A stretch of DNA of 64,000 bases from Chloroflexi bacterium UBA6622. Its GTDB lineage: Bacteria > Chloroflexota > UBA11872. The position numbers and the translations under genes were made by a program. The stretch lies in NCBI GenBank assembly GCA_002433065.1, contig DJHK01000028.1:59612-123611 (forward strand). Direction: 5' to 3'. Below the pieces are notes generated by a model, which was given only the letters and a program-made list of their open reading frames with translations, was not told where the DNA came from and ran no database searches. Positions 9,756-18,481 of the stretch are shown piece by piece. Within the stretch, counting starts at the first letter, position 1, and each line of letters begins with the position of its first letter.

Positions 9756-10794
9756 CAGTGGATGCGGCGTTGCTATCAGATTCTGGGCCAAGTTGGAACT
9801 CGTTATGCCGAACGGTTTCTATCTCGAAGCCACTCTCATGGAGTACTTCCTGTCGATGTTGGCTAATTGCGGTGGCGCGTACTTCGCGCAGGCCATTTTG
9901 GGAAGCCTCTTCAATGGCTGCGTTGATGATCGTTGACGCTCGGTCGTGGTAATCAACAGCGATCTGGAACTCCAGTGTGGCTGATTTGCTCAGCGGCCCT
10001 GCCGATAGGGCCGATAGGTTTACAGAAGCGGTTAGGCGGCCCTGATTGTTTTCTAGGACTTTCCACGTGTTATTCGGATTGGTCTCATGATTGGCAAACG
10101 TGTTGTAGAACGGTCGTAGGCACCCGCCTGCTTCCACCGATGGGGGTGCGTGAAAAATGGCTTCGGTGTAATCACGGACGATCCATCCGCCTGTTGCTGT
10201 TGTAAGTAGCAGGTGGGTATACGCCGCAAGATCGCCAAGTCGAATGTCACGGATAACGCCATCGCCGTCTCGGCGAAGATAGGTACGGTCGAAATCCTCG
10301 GATTCAGTACCTGGCTGAACCGCACGCATGACCAATCCGTTCAGTGGTCGGAATCCATTTTTCGTATACACGTGTTGTGCGATGGGGTTCATTGTTCCGA
10401 GATAACTAGCGAGGCCTCCCGACTCCCAAAAAGGATCAAGAGCCATCTCAGTGAGGACTTGGGCAATTCCTTTGCCCCTATGGTCAGGATTCGTAAATAC
10501 GAAACCGTAACCCCCAAGGTCGCGTATCTTGAAATCGGTGGCATGCCATGCGGTGCCAACAATCTCGTTATTAATTCGAGCAACTAGCAAGGTATCTGCG
10601 AGCGAGGGATCAGCAGTGCCTGAGATAAATTTAGCGAGGAAAGCTGCCTCCGTGGCAACCATCCATGGATCAAAGGGTCGTGTTAAAAAGTGGTAGATCG
10701 AAAGGTGGTCAGGTGTTTCGCCACGATCTTCTCCAGGTAGCATGATGTGTACGTCGAGTCGATCGCCGTTGGCCAGCAGGCGTTCGTGTTTCAT
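9724..10794 (-). CDS. GNAT family N-acetyltransferase
   Basis: A 356-residue protein. Its first half is a GNAT acetyltransferase domain with the acetyl-CoA loop HRGKGIAQVLTEMAL and the terminal element YTKNGFRPLNGLVMRAV; the second half may be a degenerate second GNAT repeat. The substrate is unknown. I use ATG 10794 (MKHERLL...), because the longer reading frame would extend into the spacer and the divergent SDR gene. The 73-base gap to that gene should hold both promoters. The 3' end overlaps the Rieske gene. Confidence 0.8.
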   Translation of the reverse strand: MKHERLLANGDRLDVHIMLPGEDRGETPDHLSIYHFLTRPFDPWMVATEAAFLAKFISGTADPSLADTLLVARINNEIVGTAWHATDFKIRDLGGYGFVFTNPDHRGKGIAQVLTEMALDPFWESGGLASYLGTMNPIAQHVYTKNGFRPLNGLVMRAVQPGTESEDFDRTYLRRDGDGVIRDIRLGDLAAYTHLLLTTATGGWIVRDYTEAIFHAPPSVEAGGCLRPFYNTFANHETNPNNTWKVLENNQGRLTASVNLSALSAGPLSKSATLEFQIAVDYHDRASTIINAAIEEASQNGLREVRATAISQHRQEVLHESGFEIETVRHNEFQLGPESDSNAASTDVTIMCRHLG

Positions 10795-10867
10795 CGCAGC
10801 GTAACTCCGGATGTTGGGTCTGTGATGCAACAATACTGGTTTGTTGTGCTGTGTGGGAGGGACTTGA

Positions 10868-11608
10868 ATGTCGATGACAGGAAAAGCCGCATTGGTCACC
10901 GGGGGTGGGACTGGAGTTGGTCGTGCCGTCGCGTTGAAGTTGGCGGAGCGTGGTGTGAATGTGGCTGTGAATTATTCGAGGTCGGCCACGGAGGCTGCGG
11001 CAACCGTGGCTGATATCGAGGCATTGGGTGTGGACGGTGTAGCCATTCAAGCTGATGTGGCGTCGGATGCTTCGGTAAAAGCAATGGTTGAACAGGTGGC
11101 GGCTGTGTTCGGACGGTTGGATGTTGTTGTCAATAGTGCAGGGACTACCGCGTTCGTACCCCATGAAGACCTTGATGGCATGAATGAAGCTGACTGGGAT
11201 CGTATTCAGGCGGTCAATCTAAAGGGACCGTTTTTTGTCAGTCGCGCAGCCACTCCGCATCTTCGGGCTTCTGGCGATGGGGCGATTGTGAATGTGTCTT
11301 CGCTTGCTGGCGTCACAGGTATTGGTTCGTCGATTGCGTACGTGGCGTCGAAAGGTGGACTTAACTCGATAACCAAGTCCTTGGCTCGGGCGCTAGCGCC
11401 CGAGATTCGTGTCAACAGTGTGGCCCCTGGCGCTATTGATACTCGTTGGATGGACGAGCATCGTGACTTTCTTCAAGTCGCGATTGACAGAATGCCGCTT
11501 AAACGGGCTGCGACACCTGAAGATATTGCCGATGGGGTATTGATGTTGGTTGAGAATCGTTATGTGACTGGCGAAGTTCTTGTCATGGATGGTGGAGACT
11601 CGCTGTAA
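10868..11608 (+). CDS. SDR family NAD(P)-dependent oxidoreductase
   Basis: A classical short-chain dehydrogenase/reductase of 246 residues. It has the dinucleotide motif TGGGTGVG (11-18), the NSAG motif in VVNSAGTTAF, and the catalytic Ser and YxxxK in VNVSSLAG and AYVASKGG. The tail VTGEVLVMDGG is typical of the FabG-like group. The specific substrate cannot be told. GGAGGG lies 8-10 bases before ATG 10868; a second in-frame ATG follows at 10874. It is a single-gene unit ending at a strong inverted repeat shared with the convergent cytochrome gene. Confidence 0.92.
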   Translation: MSMTGKAALVTGGGTGVGRAVALKLAERGVNVAVNYSRSATEAAATVADIEALGVDGVAIQADVASDASVKAMVEQVAAVFGRLDVVVNSAGTTAFVPHEDLDGMNEADWDRIQAVNLKGPFFVSRAATPHLRASGDGAIVNVSSLAGVTGIGSSIAYVASKGGLNSITKSLARALAPEIRVNSVAPGAIDTRWMDEHRDFLQVAIDRMPLKRAATPEDIADGVLMLVENRYVTGEVLVMDGGDSL

Positions 11609-11664
11609 TCGTCCATCGTTAAAGGATGCAGTTGAACATCCTCGCAGTTTGTGTGTTGTATAAA

Positions 11665-11693
11665 ACAAGGCGCCGACTTAGTCGGCGCCTTGT
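11665..11693 (-). terminator. Intrinsic terminator between convergent genes
   Basis: A perfect inverted repeat of 14-bp arms (ACAAGGCGCCGACT and its complement) around a single base, equivalent to a 13-bp GC-rich hairpin with a 3-base loop. It sits between the SDR gene (ends 11608, plus) and the cytochrome gene (ends 11711, minus). On the minus strand the stem is followed by TTTTA, so it best serves the cytochrome gene. The symmetric stem could also stop plus-strand transcripts. Confidence 0.85.
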
Positions 11694-11710
11694 GAAATGT
11701 TCGAACGGTG

Positions 11711-12151
11711 CTAGCGGCTAGGCGCGGTTCGCAGGAAGTGAACGACTTTCCACACTTCGTCTTCGGTGACTTTCTTGCCACGGTGGTTTAACCCAGCCAT
11801 TTCTTCAGTGTCCTGATTGCCATTCCATGCGTTGTAGAAGATTTCCCCATCTGATTTTGCCTGGAAAACATCGGTTTTAAAGCTGGTTGGTCGAGGAGAG
11901 TACAGTTGGTATTGCGGTCCGAACCCGTCTGCCGCATAGCCGTGGCAGGTCGCGCAGTGTGTCAGATAGGCGGTTTCGCCTTCGGCCATGATGGCATCAG
12001 TTTTCTCGTACTTGTTGGCCTTGTTTATCCATTCGGCAGGAACAGGCGGAAAAGGAGTCGTTCCCGGCGGTGTGCAGGCTACAAACAGAATCAATGTGGC
12101 ACCTGCTGCCGCGAATCCGGCTAATAGTGTGCGCCAAGCGCCAATTCTCAT
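11711..12151 (-). CDS. Lipid-anchored monohaem cytochrome c
   Basis: A 146-residue c-type cytochrome. The N-terminus is a lipoprotein signal with lipobox LFVAC and a likely lipidated Cys26, so the protein is anchored outside the membrane. The haem site is CATCH (Cys66, Cys69, His70), and a Met in EEMAGLNHRG may be the distal ligand. The fold resembles cytochrome c class I of respiratory or oxidase-donor type. ATG 12151 is chosen because GGGAG lies about 9 bases upstream and the signal peptide begins there; the longer frame to 12235 has no such support. No oxidase genes are nearby. Confidence 0.9.
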   Translation of the reverse strand: MRIGAWRTLLAGFAAAGATLILFVACTPPGTTPFPPVPAEWINKANKYEKTDAIMAEGETAYLTHCATCHGYAADGFGPQYQLYSPRPTSFKTDVFQAKSDGEIFYNAWNGNQDTEEMAGLNHRGKKVTEDEVWKVVHFLRTAPSR

Positions 12152-12305
12152 GCTAAGTATCTCCCAGTCGACCGCCAGAAATGAACGGCTAGTTCTATCA
12201 ATGCGTCGATAACAATGTAGCGCGCCTTCTGACACCGGCGCTAGCTTCTATTGCCTCTCACGCTTAAGGTTATTGCAAGTTTTGCCTCAGATGGGATGTG
12301 TATCA

Positions 12306-13160
12306 ATGCAACCGGCTCTGCATACACTGATGTTCGGAAGTTATGGGCTCGATCAAGTGGCCCCTATTGCTCGAGAGATCGGCTACCAGGGCGTGGCCCT
12401 GATGTGTCGTCTTCCACATTTGGATCTCGAACATCCCGAAATGTCAGCGGCTAAAGCCTTCCATATTGTTCGTGATTCGGGTCTGACTGTGGTCGGATTG
12501 GCTTCTGGACTAGGTCGGCCAAACTCATTTCTTGGTGAGGATGGAGCACAGGAGCTTGATGGCGTCAGGCGCGCAGTTGAGGCGGCTAACATTTTAGAGG
12601 CTGGCTTGCTTCGACTCTGGGCTGGGCCCGAAGGTGCGTCAGTAGCTGATGGTGAAGGGCTTGCCCATGCGGCGTCGTGGTACGCAGACGCCGCTGAGAT
12701 TGCGAGTGCTGCCGATGTGCGAGTAACGATCGAGGTGCATTCCATTGGTTTTGCCTCAACGGCACAAAACACCTGCCGGTTGCTAGATGCGATAAACCAT
12801 CCAAATCTTGGTGTGGCTCTAGATACGGGCAATATGCACGCATCTACTGGTGTCGTGGGTTCGACCGATGTGCAGATGTTTGGCGAGCGTCTTTTTGATG
12901 TACACGTGAAAGATATGCGAGACCTGTCTAGTCCCGAGGGCCACACGCTAGAGGTTGATGGTCGTTATTTTGTGCATTTGCCGATGAGCGAGGGCGACGT
13001 GCGGAACGACGACGTGGTAGTCGCGCTCTCAGAGGCCGGGTATAGAGGCTGGATTGCGAATGAGTCGGAGTGCACGTGGGATACGTGGGAGAGGTCAGTC
13101 GTAGCTGCTCGGCACGAGTTTGCAGCGCTGCAGAACTTGATCCACCGCAGTCGGTTATGA
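12306..13160 (+). CDS. Sugar phosphate isomerase/epimerase-like TIM barrel protein
   Basis: A 284-residue protein of the xylose isomerase-like TIM-barrel (AP endonuclease 2) family. Characteristic parts are the opening ALHTLMFGSYGLDQVAPIA, the strand VRVTIEVHSIG with the metal-ligand Glu and His, LGVALDTGNMHAS with Asp and His, and DVHVKDM. Family members isomerise or epimerise sugars, inositol derivatives or hydroxypyruvate, and the sequence does not decide which. ATG 12306 puts the first strand at the usual distance from the N-terminus; ATG 12291 and TTG 12273 are alternatives. Confidence 0.82.
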   Translation: MQPALHTLMFGSYGLDQVAPIAREIGYQGVALMCRLPHLDLEHPEMSAAKAFHIVRDSGLTVVGLASGLGRPNSFLGEDGAQELDGVRRAVEAANILEAGLLRLWAGPEGASVADGEGLAHAASWYADAAEIASAADVRVTIEVHSIGFASTAQNTCRLLDAINHPNLGVALDTGNMHASTGVVGSTDVQMFGERLFDVHVKDMRDLSSPEGHTLEVDGRYFVHLPMSEGDVRNDDVVVALSEAGYRGWIANESECTWDTWERSVVAARHEFAALQNLIHRSRL

Positions 13161-13216
13161 GGCCAAGATAGGCTTCACGCCGTTAGAATCTGTGGCTGGC
13201 GGCTCGGGTTTGCATT

Positions 13217-14305
13217 ATGCACGTCGGATTTGTGTGGGATTCCAGCCTTTTTGACTACCGAAATATGATGGGAAATCCGTACGGAGGTTCCCTTGTTGAA
13301 GCGTTACAGCCACATGGCTATACCTTCGAACTATTGAATTACGTTGATGAACCGTCGACAGGTGTAGCCGGGTTTTCTGCTCGCTGGGCATGGCTGAATC
13401 GGAACCGAGTGCAAGCTGTTCATTTGCACTGGCTCGCTGGATTTGTTTCGGCAGACACAACTCTCGGTGCGTGGCGGCGTTTGTTTGGATTGGCTATGGC
13501 GCTCATTCTGGCCCGTGTACTTGGATACCGGATTATCTGGACGCTCCACAATATGTTGCCGCATGAGCGGCCGCATCGCGGCGTCGATGTGGTGGGCCGT
13601 TTCCTGATGGCGGCGCTGGCTAACGCCATAATTTGTCACTGCCGATACGCGGCCAAGGAATTTAGTCGTAGATTTTTTAGACGACGGGGTTTGCATGTGA
13701 TTCCCCACGGAAACTTTCGGTCTGCGTATCCATCAAGCATCACGCGGGAGGATGCCCGCGCCGGTCTTTCGATTCCATCTAACGCGTTCGTGTATCTGTC
13801 GTTTGGAAACATTCGTGGTTACAAGGGGCACGATGATATGGTCGACGCGTTTTGTGGGCTGTCTGGCGAGCACTTACGACTAGTCATTGCCGGTTCGCGT
13901 CATACCTCATATACCGGTCCGATGGGTCCTGGGAACGAGATAGATAAACGTATTGTTTGGATCGAGGACAAGATCCCTATTGATGATCTTCAGCGCTACT
14001 TCAATGCTGCTGATGTTGCTGTGTTTCCATACCGTGATGCTTTGACCAGCGGGGCGCTAATCACATCGCTAGGGTTTGGGCGTCCTGTAATTGCTACGCG
14101 AGTCGGATGTATTCCAGAAGTTCTAGAAATGTCAGATGCTGGGCATATGGTGCCACCTGCTGATATTGACGCGCTTCGTCGAGCGATGGCTGAGGCTCAG
14201 GAGTGGGACATTGCTGCTCGATCCCGGTCTGCACACGCTATTGCGGACCAACTTGAATGGGAACCGATTGCGGAGCTGACGATGCGGGCCTATGGGTCTC
14301 CGTGA
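13217..14305 (+). CDS. GT4-like glycosyltransferase
   Basis: A 362-residue GT-B fold glycosyltransferase. The N-terminal domain carries QAVHLHWLAGFVS and RIIWTLHNMLPHE. The linker is HVIPHGNF, and the C-terminal nucleotide-sugar domain has VYLSFGNIRGYKG, RLVIAGSRH, LQRYFNAADVAVFPYRDALTSG and ATRVGCIPEVL. The first Glu of the usual EX7E donor-binding motif is not present at the expected place (TSGALITSLGFGRPVIAT), as in some GT4 subgroups. Acceptor and sugar are unknown; no polysaccharide cluster surrounds it. The start is ATG 13217, with weak ribosome-binding signal. Confidence 0.85.
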   Translation: MHVGFVWDSSLFDYRNMMGNPYGGSLVEALQPHGYTFELLNYVDEPSTGVAGFSARWAWLNRNRVQAVHLHWLAGFVSADTTLGAWRRLFGLAMALILARVLGYRIIWTLHNMLPHERPHRGVDVVGRFLMAALANAIICHCRYAAKEFSRRFFRRRGLHVIPHGNFRSAYPSSITREDARAGLSIPSNAFVYLSFGNIRGYKGHDDMVDAFCGLSGEHLRLVIAGSRHTSYTGPMGPGNEIDKRIVWIEDKIPIDDLQRYFNAADVAVFPYRDALTSGALITSLGFGRPVIATRVGCIPEVLEMSDAGHMVPPADIDALRRAMAEAQEWDIAARSRSAHAIADQLEWEPIAELTMRAYGSP

Positions 14306-14445
14306 ACTCGGGATATGTCGATCACTGACTGGTTAACGCTGGGGCCCGAAGACGGTAATTCACAAGCTGAGGAAATATCCGAAACGGTTGTTGACTGCGT
14401 ATTTCGTAACGCGTCCCTAGCTTTGGATCACCAGCCTTCGTTGCT

Positions 14446-14877
14446 CTAACCGGTGGGAAGAGCTCTGGTGGCATGTTCGCTCTTGATTTCTCGACCGGTC
14501 AGACTAAAGGATTGCCCGCATCCGCATTCAGACCGTGCGCGGGGATTTTTGATCTTGAATCCACCGTCAATCAACGAGTCGCTGAATTCGAGTGTAGATC
14601 CATGGAGCAGGTCAACACTGTCAGCATCCACTATCACAGTAACGCCATGTGCATTAATCGATGTGTCGCCTTGGCGCGGTTCAGGTTCTATTCCCATGGC
14701 GTAGCGGAAGTCGCCACAGCCGCTGTCAGGGACTACACGCACACGTAGTACAGCATCGGGTCTATTACGCTTATCACGCATACGCTCGAATTCTGCTGCT
14801 GCTGATCGATCGACGGTCAGGATTTGAGTGTTGGCCTGCGGCAGGCTCAAATCCACAGTCGATTCCTTGGACGTCAT
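14446..14877 (-). CDS. A-type Fe-S carrier protein (HesB/IscA/ErpA family)
   Basis: A 143-residue protein of the HesB/YadR/YfhF family that carries or inserts Fe-S clusters into target proteins. The three expected cysteines are present: Cys54 in DSGCGDFRYAMG and Cys118/Cys120 in SECGCGQSF. The N-terminal ~20 residues and the C-terminal ~18 extend beyond the usual ~110-residue core. The cysteine desulfurase gene lies just upstream on the same strand (57-base gap), so the two form a small assembly operon. No IscU-type scaffold is seen in the window. Confidence 0.9.
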   Translation of the reverse strand: MTSKESTVDLSLPQANTQILTVDRSAAAEFERMRDKRNRPDAVLRVRVVPDSGCGDFRYAMGIEPEPRQGDTSINAHGVTVIVDADSVDLLHGSTLEFSDSLIDGGFKIKNPRARSECGCGQSFSLTGREIKSEHATRALPTG

Positions 14878-14934
14878 TGCTCAGACGGCCTTTCACTGTG
14901 TGGTGGTGCTACTACCCCAATTCCTGTCACGAGC

Positions 14935-16113
14935 CTACGCAACTCCATCGAGTTTGGCCACATGTGCAACCTGTAACTTCGGTACGAGACTGCGCAGAGT
15001 GTCAATTGTTTGGTTGATTTGGGTAAGGGTGTTTCCCAGACCGGTTGTTAGTCGCAAGCTTCCTGCGGCAAGGTCTGGTGTGAGCCCCAGCGCTTGGAGC
15101 ACATGGGACGGTTCTAGCGAGGCCGATGTACATGCCGAACCGCTCGACGCTGTTATGCCAGCTGCATCCAGTTGGATCAACAGGGCTTCGCTATCTACGT
15201 TTGCAAAGACCACGTTCACGTTGTTTGCGAGCCGATGGTTGCGAGGGCCGTTGAGACGGCTTCCCGGGATGGTTGTGATTCCGTCGATAAGAGCATCTCT
15301 AAGTTTGGAATTATGAGATCGGTTGCTCTCGCGGTGTTGTTCAGCGTGGCTTAGCGCTGCCGCTAGGCCTACCGCAAATGCAACGTTTTCTGTGCCTGCC
15401 CGTTGGCCCCGTTCTTGGCTGCCACCAATAATTTGAGGGGTTAGCCGAATGCCGTTGCGAACATAGAGTGCTCCTACCCCTTTTGGACCATAGAACTTGT
15501 GGGCGGCAATTGACATTAGGTCCAACCCTAGTGCTTGGACCGATATTGGAAGGAATCCCGGCGCTTGTATGGCGTCGGAATGCAGAACTGCAGGATGATC
15601 TTCGAGTTCTGCCGAGATTATTTCTAATGGTTGAATGGTGCCTATTTCGTTATTTGCGTACATCACGCTGACGAGCGCTGTGTCGTCACGTATCGCGGCT
15701 AGTACATCAACTGGATCAACATGGCCCGAACTGTCTACATCAACAATGGTGGCTTCAAATCCGTGATGAGTTTGGAGGTGCTGGATAGTGTGAAGAACAG
15801 CGTGATGTTCAATAGCTGTGGTTATCAAATGCCGGCGATTTTCCCGGGCAGCTGCCATCGCGGTTCCTCGGATTGCGAGCGCGATACTCTCACTTCCTCC
15901 ACTCGTAAAAACAATTTCCTCCGAATCAGCCTGTAACGTTTGGGCGACATTCCGGCGAGCGGTGTCTAGCGCTTCTCGGGCTGCTCGGCCTTCGGCTGAT
16001 AACGAACTGGGGTTCCCAGGGAACTCACGCAACACTCGTAGGATTTCGGCTACAACCGACGGGTGGATGGGTGTGGTCGCAGCATGATCCAAGTAGATTC
16101 GGGATGATTTCAT
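14935..16113 (-). CDS. Cysteine desulfurase (IscS/NifS type)
   Basis: A 392-residue PLP enzyme that releases sulfur from cysteine for Fe-S clusters and thiolation. It has the opening YLDHAATTPIHPSV, the PLP-binding Lys in IAAHKFYGPKGVGALYVR (about Lys205) and the active-site Cys in SGSACTSASLEPSHVL (about Cys328), as in the IscS group. ATG 16113 is preceded by GGTGAAGG; an in-frame ATG 21 bases upstream is less likely. The gene is divergent from the sigma factor gene and is followed by the A-type carrier gene. Confidence 0.94.
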   Translation of the reverse strand: MKSSRIYLDHAATTPIHPSVVAEILRVLREFPGNPSSLSAEGRAAREALDTARRNVAQTLQADSEEIVFTSGGSESIALAIRGTAMAAARENRRHLITTAIEHHAVLHTIQHLQTHHGFEATIVDVDSSGHVDPVDVLAAIRDDTALVSVMYANNEIGTIQPLEIISAELEDHPAVLHSDAIQAPGFLPISVQALGLDLMSIAAHKFYGPKGVGALYVRNGIRLTPQIIGGSQERGQRAGTENVAFAVGLAAALSHAEQHRESNRSHNSKLRDALIDGITTIPGSRLNGPRNHRLANNVNVVFANVDSEALLIQLDAAGITASSGSACTSASLEPSHVLQALGLTPDLAAGSLRLTTGLGNTLTQINQTIDTLRSLVPKLQVAHVAKLDGVA

Positions 16114-16147
16114 ACCTTCACCGAGTCCGTGCAACGAGGCTTGTTGT

Positions 16148-16165
16148 TGTGTAAAAGATTACACA
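16148..16165. promoter_or_regulatory. Palindrome in the iscS/sigma divergent spacer
   Basis: TGTGTAA and TTACACA form 7-bp arms around four bases, in the 143-base spacer between the desulfurase gene (minus) and the sigma factor gene (plus). The size and symmetry suit a dimeric repressor site; on the minus strand TGTAAT could serve as a -10 box for the Fe-S operon. The binding protein is unknown. Confidence 0.4.
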
Positions 16166-16211
16166 GAAAATCTTGGGCGAATTGGTACGTTTTCTTTGTG
16201 CAGATGAGGCA

Positions 16212-16228
16212 AGGGTTTTGCAAACCCT
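16212..16228. promoter_or_regulatory. Inverted repeat upstream of the sigma factor gene
   Basis: AGGGTTT and AAACCCT flank three bases (TGC) about 30 bases before the GTG start of the sigma factor gene. It may be an operator or a small hairpin in the leader. TAGTAT just downstream (16228-16233) resembles a -10 box, without a good -35 box. Confidence 0.35.
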
Positions 16229-16256
16229 AGTATCTCCCTACGAGGCGTAACACTGA

Positions 16257-17222
16257 GTGTCCAATACACCAGGAAATAGTCTGTCATTTTCAAATCAATG
16301 GGCTGAGCAGCTAGCAGCGTTAGATAAACGCTCCGCTAAACCGGAAACGGGTGCGGATTATGGAAGTCCGGAACGAGATCATGGTCAGATCGTGGTTGAG
16401 GATGCCCTCCGAACGTATCTTAATGACATTAATCGTGTGCCGTTGCTGACTGCTTCGCAAGAGGTGGCTCTTGCCAAACGTGTGGAGGCACACGATGAGG
16501 AGGCTCGTCGGATACTTATCGATTCAAATCTTCGTCTTGTTGTTAATGTGGCAAAGCGATATACGACGGGAGGGCTCCCTCTTCTTGATTTAATTCAGGA
16601 AGGAAATCTTGGATTGCTGCAGGCCGTTGATCGTTTCGATTGGCGTCGAGGATTTAAATTCAGCACATATGCCACATGGTGGATTAGGCAAGCCATTACG
16701 CGCTCGTTGTCTAACGATTCTCGGACGGTTCGGCTACCAGTACACGTTGTGGAGGCACTACGAAAAATACGAAATCTAGCTCCGAAACTCACGATAGAAA
16801 ACGAACGGGAGCCCACGGCAGCTGAGCTTGGCGAGGCCTTGGGCATGGCGGCAGATAGAGTCGTCGAGATAGTTCGGGCGGGTCGAACACCGGCGTCTCT
16901 AGAGCAACCCGTCGGCGAGGATGGTGGTGACTCGTTGGCTGATTTTGTGGAAGATCCGGATCCGGTATCTTCGGATGATGTCCTTTTCTCGAAGAAGCTA
17001 CGTGATGATCTGGATCGGGCATTGCAGGTTTTAAGTGATCGAGAGCGGCTGATACTGGTTCGTCGGTTTGGTCTTGATAATTGCGATCCGTGGACGCTCG
17101 ATGAGATTGGTGCATATTTCGGACTCACCCGAGAACGCATCCGGCAACTACAGCTCGAAGCTCTTCGCAAGCTAAAACGGTCTAGTTCTGCGCAAGTTCT
17201 TCGGGACTATTTATGTGCTTAG
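16257..17222 (+). CDS. Sigma-70 family RNA polymerase sigma factor (primary-type, compact)
   Basis: A 321-residue sigma factor with the RpoD/SigA architecture but almost no region 1.1. Region 1.2 is [21 protein letters not shown]. Region 2 includes [34 protein letters not shown] and the -10 recognition helix [15 protein letters not shown]. Region 3 follows ([13 protein letters not shown]), and region 4 ends with the -35 helix [18 protein letters not shown]. The pattern fits a primary or group 2 housekeeping-like factor, and I cannot tell which. The GTG start at 16257 follows a GAGG 13-16 bases upstream. It is convergent with nadA, 18 bases away. Confidence 0.9.
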   Translation: MSNTPGNSLSFSNQWAEQLAALDKRSAKPETGADYGSPERDHGQIVVEDALRTYLNDINRVPLLTASQEVALAKRVEAHDEEARRILIDSNLRLVVNVAKRYTTGGLPLLDLIQEGNLGLLQAVDRFDWRRGFKFSTYATWWIRQAITRSLSNDSRTVRLPVHVVEALRKIRNLAPKLTIENEREPTAAELGEALGMAADRVVEIVRAGRTPASLEQPVGEDGGDSLADFVEDPDPVSSDDVLFSKKLRDDLDRALQVLSDRERLILVRRFGLDNCDPWTLDEIGAYFGLTRERIRQLQLEALRKLKRSSSAQVLRDYLCA

Positions 17223-17240
17223 GCGGTGAAGGCTTGCTGA

Positions 17241-18317
17241 TTAGCTGAGTTCGAGCATACGGTCGATCGATACCCGTGCTCGGATCCGAACTTCTTCTGG
17301 CACCTCAATCTGCTCTCTATCTTCACGTAGAGCTGTCAGCACATGCTCGAGTGTGATCTCGTTCATATGTGGGCATCGCACAGAACATAATCGGAGCATG
17401 TCTTTTTCTGGCGCTTCAGCGGCAATGTTGTCTCCCATGCTGCACTCAGTGAGCAAGAGGTATTGGTTGGCGCCGCTGTCACGTATGTAGTCAGACATTG
17501 CAGATGTAGAGCCTGAGAAATCTGCGGCATCAACGACGGCCGGGCTACATTCTGGATGTGCTAGGACCACAACCTCAGGAAACTGGTGGCGCACAGACAA
17601 GATGTCATCGACCGTGAATTTTTCGTGTACCTCACAACGACCGGTCCATCCAACAACGTCGTAATGCATGCCGTCGCTGGCTGCAGAATCTCTGGTGCTC
17701 CCAGTCACGGGCCCTGAACTTGGGAAAATGATCGACTTACCCGTCTCTCGGGCTACATTTTGTGCCAAGTATTCGTCAGGGAGAAATATGATCTGATCGG
17801 CGTCAAGTGCGTTCACGATTCTGGCGGCGTTTCCCGATGTGCAGCAGATGTCCGCTTCAGCTTTTACGTCCGCATATGTGTTGATGTATGCGACTACAGG
17901 GGCTCCTGGATATTTTTCCCTAAGGTTTCGAACATCTGCAGCGCTTATAGATTCGGCTAGCGAGCAGCCGGCGCGACGTGCAGGAAGTAACACCGTTCGC
18001 TCCGGGTTAAGGATTTTGGCAGTCTCGGCCATGAAGCGGACGCCACAAAAGATGATCGGGTCAGCCTCGGTTTGAGCAGCCACTCGACTCAGCTCCAACG
18101 AGTCTCCAGTAAAGTCACAGACTGAGTGAAAGAGTGCTGGCTCCATGTAGTTGTGACCAAGAATGACGGCACCACGTTCTGCTTTGATCTGATTCACGGA
18201 ATATGCGAGCTCGGCTTTTAAGTCGAGTTCGGCTTCGGGCACGATGCCGCGAAGCTTAGCGTGAAGATCAGCTCGCGTAGCCTCAAGTGTTGCTGTTGAG
18301 CCCTGACTTATCGTCAT
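17241..18317 (-). CDS. nadA: Quinolinate synthase A
   Basis: The 358-residue [4Fe-4S] enzyme condenses iminoaspartate with dihydroxyacetone phosphate to quinolinate in NAD synthesis. The family segments are present: AVILGHNYMEPALFH near the start, then IIFCGVRFMAETAKIL. The three cluster cysteines lie in RAGCSLAES (about 117), ICCTSGNAARIV (about 157) and VRCPHMNEITLEHVL (about 312). An aspartate dehydrogenase gene at 24340-25176 probably supplies its iminoaspartate substrate. Confidence 0.95.
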   Translation of the reverse strand: MTISQGSTATLEATRADLHAKLRGIVPEAELDLKAELAYSVNQIKAERGAVILGHNYMEPALFHSVCDFTGDSLELSRVAAQTEADPIIFCGVRFMAETAKILNPERTVLLPARRAGCSLAESISAADVRNLREKYPGAPVVAYINTYADVKAEADICCTSGNAARIVNALDADQIIFLPDEYLAQNVARETGKSIIFPSSGPVTGSTRDSAASDGMHYDVVGWTGRCEVHEKFTVDDILSVRHQFPEVVVLAHPECSPAVVDAADFSGSTSAMSDYIRDSGANQYLLLTECSMGDNIAAEAPEKDMLRLCSVRCPHMNEITLEHVLTALREDREQIEVPEEVRIRARVSIDRMLELS

Positions 18318-18481
18318 TGTTCGTGTGCGCCGAGAGACTCGTTCCGAACTAACCGCCCAGGTCGATTCGGCCTGACGTTAGCGTTGGAGGGAGGAGTCTC
18401 GAAACGACAGGTTTACCAGAAGATTGTTAGGGATTCTCGCATATGCAGACCCAAAGTAAGCAAGCCAAACCACAAACTAAT

